Positions 27,821 to 37,730 of a stretch of 64,000 nucleotides of DNA are shown piece by piece. Position numbers and translations under genes: made by a program. Source of the stretch: Spirochaetales bacterium (GTDB lineage Bacteria > Spirochaetota > Spirochaetia > SZUA-6 > RPPD01); assembly GCA_016930675.1 (NCBI GenBank), contig JAFGGG010000043.1:37572-101571 (forward strand), given 5' to 3'. Every line of letters begins with the position of its first letter. Position 1 is the first letter of the stretch. Under the pieces are notes generated by a model that searched no databases, was not told where the DNA came from, and worked only from the letters and a program-made list of their open reading frames with translations.

Positions 27821-27850
27821 TTTACAAAGCATATTCATTTACGCTATAGT
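27821..27850 (+). promoter_or_regulatory. Predicted folD promoter
   Basis: TTTACA (27821-27826), 18-base spacer, TATAGT (27845-27850); GAGGAG follows before the ATG at 27884. Confidence 0.45.
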
Positions 27851-27883
27851 GTCTTTAAAATTCTTCACGAGGAGTTTCTGGAT

Positions 27884-28735
27884 ATGGCTAATCCATTGAT
27901 TTTGGACGGCAAGAAAATTGCCGCTGAGCTGCAAGAAGAACTAAAAACACGGGTAGCTCACCTGGTTGCGAAAACGGGAAGCATACCGATCCTTGCCACA
28001 ATTTTAGTGGGAAACGACCCTGCCTCCGTTACCTATGTGCGCATGAAGGGCAATGCCTGCAAGAGAGTGGGCATGGAATCCTTAAAGCTTGAACTGCCCG
28101 AATCCTCCACCACCGGACAGGTATTAGCCAAAATCCAGGAACTCAATAAAAATAAAGATGTTCATGGAATCCTGCTGCAACATCCGGTACCGGAACAGGT
28201 GGATGAGCAGCTATGTTTTAATTCGATCGCGCTGGAAAAGGATGTGGACGGAGTAAATACAACCAGTTTCGGCAGGATGGCCATGGGACAGAAAGCCTAC
28301 TTTAGTGCAACGCCTTTGGCCATCCTCACCATCCTTAAATATTATAATATTCCCCTGCAAGGAAAAGATGCCGTTGTGGTGGGCAGAAGCCCTATTTTAG
28401 GAAAACCGGTTGCCATGATGCTGTTAAATGAGAATGCAACTGTTACCATCTGTCATTCGAAAACCCAAAACCTGCCCGATGTCGTTAAAAGAGCGGATAT
28501 TGTCGTAGGAGCTGTAGGCAAACCCGAATTTATCAAAGCGGATTGGATTAAAAAAGGCGCGGTGGTAATAGACGCGGGCTATAATCCCGGCAATGTGGGG
28601 GATACCGACTTGGAAGCTATTCAGCACGTAGCGTCAGCTTATACTCCCGTTCCCGGCGGCGTAGGTCCGATGACAATTATCTCCTTAATGCGTCAGACTG
28701 TTGAAGCGGCTGAAAGATTCTATACTATTGAGTAA
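27884..28735 (+). CDS. folD: Methylenetetrahydrofolate dehydrogenase/cyclohydrolase
   Basis: 283 residues, normal for FolD. Interconverts 5,10-methylene-, methenyl- and 10-formyl-tetrahydrofolate using NADP. Catalytic Y51 and K55 ([11 protein letters not shown]), Q99 and D120/D122 (KDVDGVN) are in place; the NADP site is [12 protein letters not shown], and the C-terminal signature [10 protein letters not shown] is present. The usual substrate loop QLPLP reads QHPVP, a conservative variant. GAGGAG lies ahead of the ATG. The lipoprotein gene downstream starts 13 bases after its stop. Confidence 0.95.
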   Translation: MANPLILDGKKIAAELQEELKTRVAHLVAKTGSIPILATILVGNDPASVTYVRMKGNACKRVGMESLKLELPESSTTGQVLAKIQELNKNKDVHGILLQHPVPEQVDEQLCFNSIALEKDVDGVNTTSFGRMAMGQKAYFSATPLAILTILKYYNIPLQGKDAVVVGRSPILGKPVAMMLLNENATVTICHSKTQNLPDVVKRADIVVGAVGKPEFIKADWIKKGAVVIDAGYNPGNVGDTDLEAIQHVASAYTPVPGGVGPMTIISLMRQTVEAAERFYTIE

Positions 28736-28748
28736 GGAAAGAGAAATC

Positions 28749-30890
28749 ATGCACTATAGGCAGATAAAGACTCGCTTGCTTCTGGCAGGTATTATCCTGA
28801 CAAGTTTATTATTCTTTATCCATTGCAATTCAAAAGATATTGATCCGGCTGGTCACACCATTTTTCTAGTCGATAAAGAACATACCGTCAGTTATGCGAG
28901 TTTTAAAAATCCAGCACAAGAACCTGTATTTTTTAAAACAAATATTTTACGGCAACTTTCGGCGCAAACCGAACTGGAACTGCTTGATATTATCCCCCTT
29001 AACACGGATATACTCTTGATTATTACCCGCAAGCACGGCATCTATAAAATTGTCAATCTGGCAAAAAAGAATGAGTATCTTATAAGGATAGACTCGGGGC
29101 TGCCTCCCCAGGTGATCTATCCCTTTGAAGAACAGGGACTTACAAAGCCCGTGGTAAGCCATTCGGTTTCCGACGATAAAAACAGGATCGCGCTGCTTTT
29201 TTCAAACGGACTCTATCTTTCCTTTAACGGAGGGTACAGTTTCCAAACCGCCCCTTTAACGGGCATGAAAACCGTAGCTGAACCGCTGTCCGTTGCTTGG
29301 CACCCGCGGAATCAAAAGCTTATCATGATCGGTACATCTTTCAGTGGTATATATTATTCCACCGACGGCGGCAGGACAGTACAAAAAATAGAAAATGGAA
29401 TCCCGGGTGAACCCATACACTCTCCTTTTTTACTTGAAGAGGTGCGCTCCCTATGTTTCGGTTCTACCGAAGACACCTTTTTTGCGGGATTTGCCAATGG
29501 GGGCGGTGTGTGGCAAGGGAGCATCTCGCAAAAACGGATTCAAAAACTCGCCGATTCTTCACTCTATACCTATCCGGATGGTGATTTCTATATGGTTGAA
29601 AACCTAAGCTACTTGGCAGGCAACCTTATCCTTGCTTCCAACAGGCAGTCCCGCAAGATTATCACATTTAAAACCTCCCAATACCCTCAGAACCTGCATG
29701 CAATTATCAACAATTATATCCTGTATTCGGACCGGCTTGTAGCCCTTAGTTCGAACGGGCAACATGTTTCATTTTCAGGTTATTACAAACCAAAGCGTAC
29801 CTTTGCGCCGCAGGCCAAAGCACTCAACAAGCGGGCTATGTACATAAGCTATACATTCACGCAGAGGGAAAACTATGATAAACTCATAAAGCTACTGTCC
29901 TTGTTAAACCTTAATGCCGTAGTAATTAATCTTAAGGACGATTATGGTTCCATCAGAGTGCCGACGACCGATCCCGTGCTGAATCAGGTGCCTGAAGCGG
30001 TTGATCCTTATTTAGACGTGGCCGCAACTGTAAAAAAACTAAAACAGGATGGTATCTATGTAATCGGCAGAATGGTTGTTTTCAAGGACGAACACCTCTA
30101 TAAATATGACAATCATAAATATGCGATAAAAGATACGGCGAGCCACGTATTCCTAAAAGGTCCGGAAATGTGGGTTGATGCCTATAGTGAGTTTGTTTGG
30201 GATTACAATATCCGGGCGGCACAAGCGGTCGTAGAGGCCGGCGTGGATGAAATTCAATTTGATTACATCCGTTTTCCCGATATCCGCAACAGGAAAGACA
30301 CACGAAAATATGATTTCCAAAAGAAAAATCAAATAATGCGTGAAGCACTCGTCTCTTTTTTAAAGAAGGCCAGGGAGAAGCTGACGGTCCCCATCTCAAT
30401 CGACCTGTTCGGCTATAACGCAATTTCAAAAATGGGAAACTGGATCGGGCAGGATATCGCGGAACTTGCCCGTTATGTGGATGTGGTAAGCCCGATGTTT
30501 TATCCTTCCCATTACGGGGGGAGCTATGCCAGCCATTACGGGGATAAACGGATCTATTATATCATCTACCTGAGCTGTAAACGCACAAAGGAGCTTATAG
30601 ACGGCGCACATTTGCGACCCTATATCCAGGCTTTTTATTACAAAGAAAATACGGATAACTATTGCGTTGACTATATCAGTTGGGAGCTGAACGGTCTTAA
30701 AAACTGCGGCCTTCAAGATTATATCTTCTGGAACGATCTTCACGAATACACGATTCTTATCAGGGGCCTTCGCAAGTATATGGGATTGGGCGGTGAGCCG
30801 CTTTCCGGTGAAATTTCAGCCAGTATTCCCCGCAAACTGCCATTTTCATCCGTATTGGAGAAAGAAGTCAACGGTACTCATAAAGATTAA
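28749..30890 (+). CDS. Lipoprotein with DUF4015 glycoside-hydrolase-like domain
   Basis: 713 residues from the ATG at 28749 (AAGGAAAG upstream), opening with a lipoprotein signal ending FFIHC (C26). Residues about 30-350 look like a beta-propeller-type repeat region (SDDKNRIALLFSNGLYLSF, NQKLIMIGTSFSGIYYSTDGG). Residues about 361-668 form a DUF4015 (putative glycosyl hydrolase) TIM-barrel-like domain: KRAMYISYTF, LNAVVINLKDDYG, GVDEIQFDYIRFPD, DVVSPMFYPSHYG. The Asp/Glu in EIQFDYIRFPD are likely active-site residues. It would act on an envelope or external glycan. Spirochaetes have homologous long lipoproteins, in my recollection. Confidence 0.8.
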   Translation: MHYRQIKTRLLLAGIILTSLLFFIHCNSKDIDPAGHTIFLVDKEHTVSYASFKNPAQEPVFFKTNILRQLSAQTELELLDIIPLNTDILLIITRKHGIYKIVNLAKKNEYLIRIDSGLPPQVIYPFEEQGLTKPVVSHSVSDDKNRIALLFSNGLYLSFNGGYSFQTAPLTGMKTVAEPLSVAWHPRNQKLIMIGTSFSGIYYSTDGGRTVQKIENGIPGEPIHSPFLLEEVRSLCFGSTEDTFFAGFANGGGVWQGSISQKRIQKLADSSLYTYPDGDFYMVENLSYLAGNLILASNRQSRKIITFKTSQYPQNLHAIINNYILYSDRLVALSSNGQHVSFSGYYKPKRTFAPQAKALNKRAMYISYTFTQRENYDKLIKLLSLLNLNAVVINLKDDYGSIRVPTTDPVLNQVPEAVDPYLDVAATVKKLKQDGIYVIGRMVVFKDEHLYKYDNHKYAIKDTASHVFLKGPEMWVDAYSEFVWDYNIRAAQAVVEAGVDEIQFDYIRFPDIRNRKDTRKYDFQKKNQIMREALVSFLKKAREKLTVPISIDLFGYNAISKMGNWIGQDIAELARYVDVVSPMFYPSHYGGSYASHYGDKRIYYIIYLSCKRTKELIDGAHLRPYIQAFYYKENTDNYCVDYISWELNGLKNCGLQDYIFWNDLHEYTILIRGLRKYMGLGGEPLSGEISASIPRKLPFSSVLEKEVNGTHKD

Positions 30891-31216
30891 TCCTTTTTAT
30901 TGCGGTAGTTTTTCGGCCTTAGATAACTGGTAAAACCGCCTCCCCGGCGCAGGAGTCTGAGCTTGATAATGACGGATTCTGTGGTTTTTCTGTACTGCTC
31001 CTGAGTTATGGAGAGTCTCTCCTGCAATATCAACTCCTCCCCTACCCTTCTCCTTTTCTCTTTGGAAAGAAGCGAAAGCGCGTATGCTCTATCGTTTTCA
31101 TCCATATAGAGAAAAGCAAGCGACAGCTCTCTATCACTTAAAGTCATAAGTGAATTCTGCACGTCGATACGGGGCAGGGTCTTTATTAATTTCACCAAGG
31201 TATTATTCAACATCAT
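30887..31216 (-). CDS. Small FliG-domain-like protein
   Basis: 109 residues, 6-helix-like and highly charged. ILKTL-like opening, then LSDRELSLAFLYMDENDRAY and LSKEKRRRVGEELI resemble the helical repeat of FliG middle/C-terminal domains, which read as LDDRALQKVLR... and ...SKRAAEML in flagellar FliG. The similarity is faint, so the protein may be a FliG-fold relative and not a motor part. Its stop overlaps the stop of the DUF4015 gene (TTAA shared). No flagellar genes lie nearby. Confidence 0.55.
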   Translation of the reverse strand: MMLNNTLVKLIKTLPRIDVQNSLMTLSDRELSLAFLYMDENDRAYALSLLSKEKRRRVGEELILQERLSITQEQYRKTTESVIIKLRLLRRGGGFTSYLRPKNYRNKKD

Positions 31217-31270
31217 GTTTCTTGTATACCTATAACATAATTAATAACCGTACCAAAAAAAATTTATTTC

Positions 31271-31298
31271 TTGCTTTTTAACGGTATTGGTTTATAAT
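31271..31298 (+). promoter_or_regulatory. Predicted promoter of the mini-lipoprotein gene
   Basis: TTGCTT (31271-31276), 16-base spacer, TATAAT (31293-31298), then AGGAG ahead of the ATG at 31332. With the terminator at 31564 it defines a complete one-gene unit. Confidence 0.55.
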
Positions 31299-31331
31299 GA
31301 TAAAAAACCTTATAAAAGAAAGGAGAAATTT

Positions 31332-31535
31332 ATGAAAAGAATAATTTTTCTCGCCATCGTATTATTATTTGTTTTTGGTATGATGAATTGTAAAACCGAC
31401 CCCGAAAAAGTGGCAAAAGAAACAGCTTGTAATGAAGCTTATGAGCAATGCGCGGATGAAGCAGGAGGGGATGACGCAGCTCTTATTCTTTGTGAAGAAG
31501 CCAGACAACAGTGTTTGGAAGAGATTAATAAATAG
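31332..31535 (+). CDS. Tiny lipoprotein with two Cys-x6-Cys motifs
   Basis: 67 residues from the ATG at 31332. The lipoprotein signal ends GMMNC (C20). The mature part is about 47 residues, acidic and helical, with C33/C40 and C54/C61 spaced identically (CNEAYEQC, CEEARQQC). This looks like a disulfide-stapled helical hairpin, reminiscent in layout of CHCH-type proteins but with six-residue spacing. AGGAG precedes the start. Own promoter and a strong terminator suggest high, independent expression. I do not recognise the family. Confidence 0.7.
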   Translation: MKRIIFLAIVLLFVFGMMNCKTDPEKVAKETACNEAYEQCADEAGGDDAALILCEEARQQCLEEINK

Positions 31536-31563
31536 TTGTCATTGCGTGTCAAGTAACACAAAG

Positions 31564-31587
31564 GGGGCCAGAAAGGCCCCTTTTTTT
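31564..31587 (+). terminator. Rho-independent terminator
   Basis: GGGGCC (31564-31569), loop AGAAA, GGCCCC (31575-31580), then seven T. Clear and directional for the mini-lipoprotein gene. Confidence 0.9.
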
Positions 31588-31682
31588 ATAAATATATAAA
31601 ATTATTTGCTATAACTTTCAGATCGCTTATACTATTAATAAGAAATCCATGACGGGTATAGACAAATTGTATTTTCACGGCA

Positions 31683-34600
31683 ATGAATAAAAAAACCTAC
31701 GACCAACTGAAAAACGAACTTGAAAGCTGTCGCAAGGAAATCAAAAAATTACAGCAACAATTAAAAACTCATGCTGCCGCCATCTCCAAACTGAATAAAA
31801 CAAAACAAGCATTACTGGAAAGTGAACAAAAATTGGAATCCCTTACCCAAGAAGCGGCTGACGCTATTATAATCGCTTCTGCGAAAGGCGCGCTTTTCGT
31901 AAACAAAAAGCTGATTGATATGCTTGGATACAGCAAAAAGGAGCTTTTGGGTGCCACATCTTTCAAGAACTTTGTACCTCCTGATGATCTGTCGAAAATA
32001 GAGACGCTCTTTCGTAAAAGATTAAAGGGCGCCGGGCCAACTTGGACCTACCGCGTCAGATTAATCTGCAAAAATAAAAAAATAATACCGGTTGAAATCT
32101 CCTCCTCCTTTATCAAATGGCAGGGCCAACCCGCTTCTTTTGCTCTTATACGTGATATTACGGAAAGAGTTGATATAGAAGAAAAATTGCTGTTACGCGA
32201 AAAGCTTTTTCAACTCATTACCGCTATGTCCACCGAGTTTGTGAATATATCAGTAGAAAACATCGGTAAAGGTATATATAAGGCCCTGCAATCCATCTGT
32301 GAATTTGCCGGTGTGGACCGCGGGTATATCTTCGAATTCCATGACCACAGAAAAAAGATGAGCAACACCTATGAATGGTGCGCCAAAGGAATCAAATCAC
32401 AAAAAGCAAGACTGCAGGGATTAAATCTCGACACCTACACCTGGGCCGTTTCTTATTTTCTCAAGAACAAGGTCCTGTACTGTCCGAAAATATCCGAGCT
32501 TCCTCCGGAAGCGGAACCTGCCAGATCGGAATTCATGGGCGCGGGTATAAAATCCTTGCTCTGCGTTCCTCTTATTGTGGGAAAACAGGTAAAGGGCTGC
32601 ATGGGATTTGATTCGGTAAAAGAAGAAAAAATCTGGGAACCGGATCTCATCATCCTTTTACAGATAGCGGCGGAAACTGTTGCCAACGCCCTGGAGCGAA
32701 AGGCGTCTGAAGCAGCCCTTAGAGAGAGTGAGGAGAAGTTTTTTAAGTTGTTTCATACAAGCATGGATCCCATGGCAATCAGCGGTATTAACAGCGGTAT
32801 TTTCATGGATGTTAATGAGGCTTTTCTAAAATCCCTGAAGTTCAAGAAAACCGAAGTAATAGGCAACAGTTCTAGCAGTCTTAATATATGGATCGATCTT
32901 AAACAAAGAAACAAGGTCATTTCTTGTGTAAAACAAAAGGGATCATGCAAAGATTTCGAGGTCCGGATAAGAAAAAAAACAGGAGAAATTATCCATGGTC
33001 TTTTTTCAGCTTCGTCTATTGAATTAACATCAGGACCTGTGCTTTTTACCACGCTTAAAGACATTACGGAACGCAAACATGCGGAACAAGCCTTAAAAGA
33101 AAGTGAAGAGAAATATCGCACCCTGTTTAATAGCGCCGGTGATGCCGTGTTTCAGGTTCGCTTAAACGACGATATGATTATAGACGCCAACCTGGAATGC
33201 ACGGAAATGCTGGGATATACACATACCGAGTTTTTACACATGTCACTATGGGACCTCCATCCGGAGCATGAAAGGCGAAAGGCGGGAACTCTTAAAGAAC
33301 AGGCACGTGCTTACGGCAGATTCCAGGATGTGGAAGGTTTTTCTTATCTGCATAAAAAAGGAAATCTCATACCTGTAAGCATTACCTGCGTTAACATCCG
33401 GAAAAGCCCCGTCCCCTTTGCCATTATTCATGTACATGATATTACCGAACGCAAACAAGCGGAAGCTGCCTTAAAAGAGAGTGAGGAAAAATTCAGAACC
33501 ATAGCGGAGCAGTCCATTATCGGTATTGCTGTGGTTCAGGGGATGAGCGTTGTCTATATCAATCAGGCCTATGCCGATATACTGGGTTACAGCCCGGATG
33601 AAATTCTGGAATGGAAGCCCGGAGAGCTTTTCAAGATAATTCATCCTGATGATAAAGATTATGTAACCGAGCAGGCCTCCAGGAAAGAAGCGGCCACCAT
33701 CGGCTATATCGTGCATTATCACTATCGTATTATAAGTAAAACCGGAGAAACAAAGACTATTTCTATCTATTCCAAAACCATAAACTATCAGGGAAAAAAC
33801 GCTTTTTTTGTTATTGCCAGCGATATAACTGCCCAGAAAAAGGCTGAAGAGAGTTTAAAAACAAGTGAAGAACGGCTATCCTTGGCGCTTGAAGCCACAA
33901 ACGACGGGTTATGGGACTGGGATCTTGTTCATGACACAAGCTACACCAGTCCGAGGTGCTACGAAATATTGGGAACTAAACCGGGTGAATCAGCGAATGT
34001 TCTTAAAAGGTGGAGAGATGTAGTGTGCCCGGACTATATCCCCGAAGCCGAAGCAAAGCTTCAAGAGTGTTTAAGCGGAAAGACACAGACATTCAGCTTC
34101 GAATATCGAGCAATGACATATGATATAAAAGAAAAATGGATTTTAACCCGCGCCAAGGTTGTTGAGTATGACAAACAGGGAAAGCCTGTCCGGATTGTAG
34201 GCACGCATACGGATATTACCCATCAAAAACAAATGGAAGAGCGTCTGCTGCATTCCGAAAAAATGGAAGCCATAGGTCAGCTGGCAGGAGGCATAGCTCA
34301 CGACTTCAATAACCAGCTGTCAAGCATTGTGGGCTATATCGAACTCCTGCAGGAAGGAGTGAAGGACCGCTCTGAGCTCGTTGAATATACGGAAAACATC
34401 ATGACCGCGACCAAAAGGGCATCCGATCTTACCGCGCAGCTACTGGCCTTCGCCCGTAAAGGCAAATATCAAACCGTTCCTGTGGACGTGCACAAAACGA
34501 TCCATGAAGTGATCTCATTACTCCGGCATAGCATCGACAAGCGAATTGTGCTGACCACGCATCTACACGCGTCGCCGCCGTTTATTTTAGGTGATCCCAC

Positions 34601-35393
34601 CCAGCTTCAAAACGCGCTGCTTAATCTGGCTCTTAATGCCCGGGACGCCATGCCCAAAGGAGGAGGGATGACCTTTTCCACAAATCTTGTCACCCTAAAC
34701 AAACAGTTCTGCAAGCAGAGTCCTTTTGAACTTCGCCCCGGCGAGTATCTTAAAATCGATGTCATTGACGCAGGTGGGGGTATGGACAAGGAAACACAAA
34801 AACATATTTTCGAACCTTTTTTTACTACCAAACCGTATGGCAAAGGCACGGGCATGGGTATGGCAGCCGTTTATGGCACTGTAAAAAATCATAAAGGAGC
34901 CATTGAGGTGTTAAGTACAGTCGGCAGGGGCACTACCATACAGCTCTACTTCCCGCACCTCACGCTTAAAACAGACATCAAACAACCTCCGGACCAGAAG
35001 GTAGAGATCGTAAAGGGATCCGCACATGTGCTGCTCGCGGACGACGAAGAGATGATCAGGGAGGTGGGCAGTATAATGTTGAACAGTTTGGGTTACAAGG
35101 TAAGTCTTTGCGCAAACGGCGCCGAAGCCGTCGAGCTTTACAAAAAAGCATGGCACCATATCGACCTTATAATTTTGGACATGGTGATGCCCAAGAAGAG
35201 CGGCATGGAGACCTTTTTGGAATTAAAAAAAATCAATCCCCATATTAAGGCGATTTTATCTTCAGGGTATGGTGCCGACAGCCAAGTACAAAAAATATTA
35301 AAGGCCGGAGTTATCGGTTTCATCCAAAAACCCTTTCGCCGTAAAGACCTCTCGGATAAAATAATTGAAGTATTGGGTAAAAATAATAAATAA
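31683..35393 (+). CDS. Five-PAS/GAF hybrid histidine kinase with C-terminal receiver
   Basis: 1236 residues, no membrane helix. N-terminal coiled coil (1-50), PAS 1 (about 50-170), GAF (about 175-340), PAS 2 to PAS 5 (about 345-850, each followed by a DITERK/DITAQKK linker), HisKA with H873 (GGIAHDFNNQLSSI), ATPase (NLALNARDAMP, DAGGGM, GKGTGMGMA), and a receiver at about 1112-1232 with LILDMVMPKKSG. The AHDFNN H-box is typical of complex stand-alone hybrids. It is a soluble multi-signal sensor, perhaps redox or heme/flavin binding. No partner regulator is adjacent. The start has a poor ribosome site. Confidence 0.92.
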   Translation: MNKKTYDQLKNELESCRKEIKKLQQQLKTHAAAISKLNKTKQALLESEQKLESLTQEAADAIIIASAKGALFVNKKLIDMLGYSKKELLGATSFKNFVPPDDLSKIETLFRKRLKGAGPTWTYRVRLICKNKKIIPVEISSSFIKWQGQPASFALIRDITERVDIEEKLLLREKLFQLITAMSTEFVNISVENIGKGIYKALQSICEFAGVDRGYIFEFHDHRKKMSNTYEWCAKGIKSQKARLQGLNLDTYTWAVSYFLKNKVLYCPKISELPPEAEPARSEFMGAGIKSLLCVPLIVGKQVKGCMGFDSVKEEKIWEPDLIILLQIAAETVANALERKASEAALRESEEKFFKLFHTSMDPMAISGINSGIFMDVNEAFLKSLKFKKTEVIGNSSSSLNIWIDLKQRNKVISCVKQKGSCKDFEVRIRKKTGEIIHGLFSASSIELTSGPVLFTTLKDITERKHAEQALKESEEKYRTLFNSAGDAVFQVRLNDDMIIDANLECTEMLGYTHTEFLHMSLWDLHPEHERRKAGTLKEQARAYGRFQDVEGFSYLHKKGNLIPVSITCVNIRKSPVPFAIIHVHDITERKQAEAALKESEEKFRTIAEQSIIGIAVVQGMSVVYINQAYADILGYSPDEILEWKPGELFKIIHPDDKDYVTEQASRKEAATIGYIVHYHYRIISKTGETKTISIYSKTINYQGKNAFFVIASDITAQKKAEESLKTSEERLSLALEATNDGLWDWDLVHDTSYTSPRCYEILGTKPGESANVLKRWRDVVCPDYIPEAEAKLQECLSGKTQTFSFEYRAMTYDIKEKWILTRAKVVEYDKQGKPVRIVGTHTDITHQKQMEERLLHSEKMEAIGQLAGGIAHDFNNQLSSIVGYIELLQEGVKDRSELVEYTENIMTATKRASDLTAQLLAFARKGKYQTVPVDVHKTIHEVISLLRHSIDKRIVLTTHLHASPPFILGDPTQLQNALLNLALNARDAMPKGGGMTFSTNLVTLNKQFCKQSPFELRPGEYLKIDVIDAGGGMDKETQKHIFEPFFTTKPYGKGTGMGMAAVYGTVKNHKGAIEVLSTVGRGTTIQLYFPHLTLKTDIKQPPDQKVEIVKGSAHVLLADDEEMIREVGSIMLNSLGYKVSLCANGAEAVELYKKAWHHIDLIILDMVMPKKSGMETFLELKKINPHIKAILSSGYGADSQVQKILKAGVIGFIQKPFRRKDLSDKIIEVLGKNNK

Positions 35394-35413
35394 TGTACTG
35401 TGCTTTGGCGTTT

Positions 35414-36037
35414 TTAATGCCGGGAGAAGAGTGCTCTTATGTTCTGCACATCCAAATTCTCTCCCCACACCGCTTCAAAGCCCAGCCGGTTGTCCTGCCA
35501 GTAAATGCTGTAATCTTCACTGTAAAATTCGGGAATCAGGATAAGCATGGCCTCAAGCTCCGCATATTCGGCTTCATATTTTTTTATCTTTACTTCGTCC
35601 TCTTTGGTTTCGGGAAAAAAGGAATTTTGTTTATTCCGCGTAAGATGGGTAAGCCCGTGCTTTTGCGGCAGATTTCCGATCTGTTTCCAGATCCTGTTGT
35701 TATGCTCACGTGCCTCGGCCACCTTCTTATCATCCCATTTGGGTACAAAAAGCAGGATTATTTCATAATAATCCTTCCTCCCGTTTTGCCTGATATACCG
35801 GATAAGTTCTTCATCAGTCATGTGCGGAAGACTCACCGCATTATAAAACCAAAACAGCTCCGTACTTTTAAGAACCAGCTTATTCTCCGAAGCACTGATT
35901 GACCAATCATCACCCGCTGCTTGCTTTAGCCTGTTGTACTCATTTTCAGTCAGCAGAGGTTCCCCCACATGGACGCAAGCAATAAACGCAAGCAGGCCCA
36001 AGCTTATGATACATATTGAACCTAAAATAATCTTCAT
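35414..36037 (-). CDS. Predicted lipoprotein, function unknown
   Basis: 207 residues. The start at 36037 is preferred over 36049 because GGAG lies six bases ahead and it opens directly on the lipoprotein signal LLAFIAC (C21). The mature part is rich in charged and aromatic residues, with a helical stretch near 130-165 (EDEVKIKKYEAEYAELEAM) that is coiled-coil-like. No family recognised. It begins an all-minus group with the two DUF1287 genes, suggesting envelope function. Confidence 0.65.
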   Translation of the reverse strand: MKIILGSICIISLGLLAFIACVHVGEPLLTENEYNRLKQAAGDDWSISASENKLVLKSTELFWFYNAVSLPHMTDEELIRYIRQNGRKDYYEIILLFVPKWDDKKVAEAREHNNRIWKQIGNLPQKHGLTHLTRNKQNSFFPETKEDEVKIKKYEAEYAELEAMLILIPEFYSEDYSIYWQDNRLGFEAVWGENLDVQNIRALFSRH

Positions 36038-36100
36038 ACTCAACTCCATGGTATTATAAGCGGATCAACCTGTTACTGTCAATGGATGCGCAGCGGATCA

Positions 36101-36844
36101 TTACTGCAGATATCGATAATGACCGATAATGGGCCAGTCAAACAGGATATCTTCAAAAATCTGACCACTTCCCATATTGTGGACTATCAGATATCTGTTT
36201 CTATTAATATTTACCCGTGTGGATACGACACCGATATGAGCCCGCCCGCGGGAAATACCCCACACCACGATATCTCCCGGTTTATAATCGAGGGCATTCC
36301 GGGTAACGGGAAGCTCACCGCCTTTGCGTTTAAAAAACGTCATCAGGTTGAACACACGTCTGTGATCAATGTTGGGATCGGGTTTTGTCATACCCCATTT
36401 ATGCGGATAGCTGGACCAGGCCTTTTTGATATCCTCATGTACTTCTACCTGCAGGTCTATGCCCAGCTTGCGATACGCGCGAACCACTACATCACTGCAT
36501 ACCCCTTTATTCGGGGGAACATCGCCGCCGGGATAATCAATCGCAAAATAGCTTGAGTCATATCTCACTTTTGTCTTGGTGAGGCTCTCTGCAGCCTTAG
36601 CTAATTTATCACCGAAGGTTTTATGGGTTTTATAATAAGCGTAGTCCGCGGCCCGCAGGGGAAACTGCAAGCGCATATCCGGACCGTATTTTAGAAACAG
36701 TCGTATAATTGCCAAAGACAATATAATACCAAGCACACAACACACACCCAACCCTATAAAAGGAATAAAACGTGGTTTTTCAGATTTTCTCTTGCGTGTT
36801 GTCTGCTGCTTTACATATGTAACAAAATTATGTTCTTCATACAT
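36101..36844 (-). CDS. DUF1287 membrane-anchored protein, copy 1
   Basis: 247 residues. Cytoplasmic basic N-terminus, one membrane helix (about 27-50), then a DUF1287 domain outside the inner membrane: YDSSYFAIDYPGGDVP, GVCSDVVVRAYRKLGIDLQ (C116), NIDHRRV, KPGDIVVW, HIGVV (H203), and IIGHYRYL at the C-terminus. The Cys, His and GD motif arrangement is that of an NlpC/P60-like papain fold, so a cell-wall peptidase or amidase is likely, although DUF1287 activity is not established to my knowledge. Copy 2 lies 2.8 kb away and is highly similar. Confidence 0.8.
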   Translation of the reverse strand: MYEEHNFVTYVKQQTTRKRKSEKPRFIPFIGLGVCCVLGIILSLAIIRLFLKYGPDMRLQFPLRAADYAYYKTHKTFGDKLAKAAESLTKTKVRYDSSYFAIDYPGGDVPPNKGVCSDVVVRAYRKLGIDLQVEVHEDIKKAWSSYPHKWGMTKPDPNIDHRRVFNLMTFFKRKGGELPVTRNALDYKPGDIVVWGISRGRAHIGVVSTRVNINRNRYLIVHNMGSGQIFEDILFDWPIIGHYRYLQ

Positions 36845-36982
36845 AACATATGGTATCCCGCCGTCTATTTATTATTATCTGCGAAATTTCCGCTTTTTTT
36901 ACCTTAATTATATTACAAATTATGGCCGCAATAAGGCACTGGAATTGAAAAAATGTGAAAAAACAAGTAACATTAATAGAGC

Positions 36983-36997
36983 ACCGGCTTTGCCGGT
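36983..36997 (+). promoter_or_regulatory. Small GC hairpin in the leader of the TPR gene
   Basis: ACCGGC-TTT-GCCGGT, six perfect pairs, about 30 bases before the start codon at 37026. No T-run follows. It may shape translation initiation. Confidence 0.4.
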
Positions 36998-37025
36998 AGA
37001 GCGTTTATGGAGAGGAAGTATATCT

Positions 37026-37730
37026 ATGATGAAAAAGCTGCTTTTTGTTCTTTTATTTATTTTCATTACCTTAGGCATTTTTGCTCAAAACGCGATTGAG
37101 CTGAACACAAAAGGATTTCAGTTATACGAACAGAAAAAATATGAAGAAGCACTTACTTATTTCAAAAAATCCTTTGAACTGGACCCACAATACCATTACC
37201 CCCATTATAATTACGCCTGTACTGCCGCGATTTTATTAGCGCAGGATTATTGCACGTACGATTATCTTATTACCGAGATTTATAAGCACTTGGAAAAAAC
37301 CGTACAGCTTAAGCCCCAGTACAAAGCAAAGATGATGAAAGATCAGGACCTGAAATCCGTCCAAGATACATATCGCTTTTTAAAGATAGCGGGTTTTGAC
37401 CCCAATAAAAAAGCGGATCTGCTGGTAATCCTCACTACGATCACCTGGTACGGCCCCAAACCCGGAGCACTCCCCGCCAGTCCAATGGTTAAATTTTCAA
37501 GCGACGGCAGAATCGAAATAGGCGACTTTTTAATAGCGGGCGATGGTGAGCCCGGTTATGTCTACAGCTACGGCACGTACAGAGTGGAGGGCACCACAAT
37601 CTTGATTGAGATAGACGATACGGACCTGGCGGAGAATACAATAACAGCGGTTTTCAACGACGGGATTATCACCTTCCCCGACGGCGAGCTGCCCCCATTA
37701 AGTGATAACGACGATCCCTGCAGCGCGTAA
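37026..37730 (+). CDS. Exported TPR-containing protein
   Basis: 234 residues from ATG 37026 (ATG 37029 is equally placed). Signal peptide to about residue 19 (LGIFAQNA), then one clear tetratricopeptide unit (NTKGFQLYEQKKYEEALTYF) followed by a partial second unit. The C-terminal half (about 140-234) has a small beta-rich domain (MVKFSSDGRIEIGDFLIAG, GTYRVEGTTILIEIDDTD). It probably works as a periplasmic scaffold. It is the only plus-strand gene in this block and abuts the convergent lipoprotein gene with no spacer. Confidence 0.65.
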   Translation: MMKKLLFVLLFIFITLGIFAQNAIELNTKGFQLYEQKKYEEALTYFKKSFELDPQYHYPHYNYACTAAILLAQDYCTYDYLITEIYKHLEKTVQLKPQYKAKMMKDQDLKSVQDTYRFLKIAGFDPNKKADLLVILTTITWYGPKPGALPASPMVKFSSDGRIEIGDFLIAGDGEPGYVYSYGTYRVEGTTILIEIDDTDLAENTITAVFNDGIITFPDGELPPLSDNDDPCSA

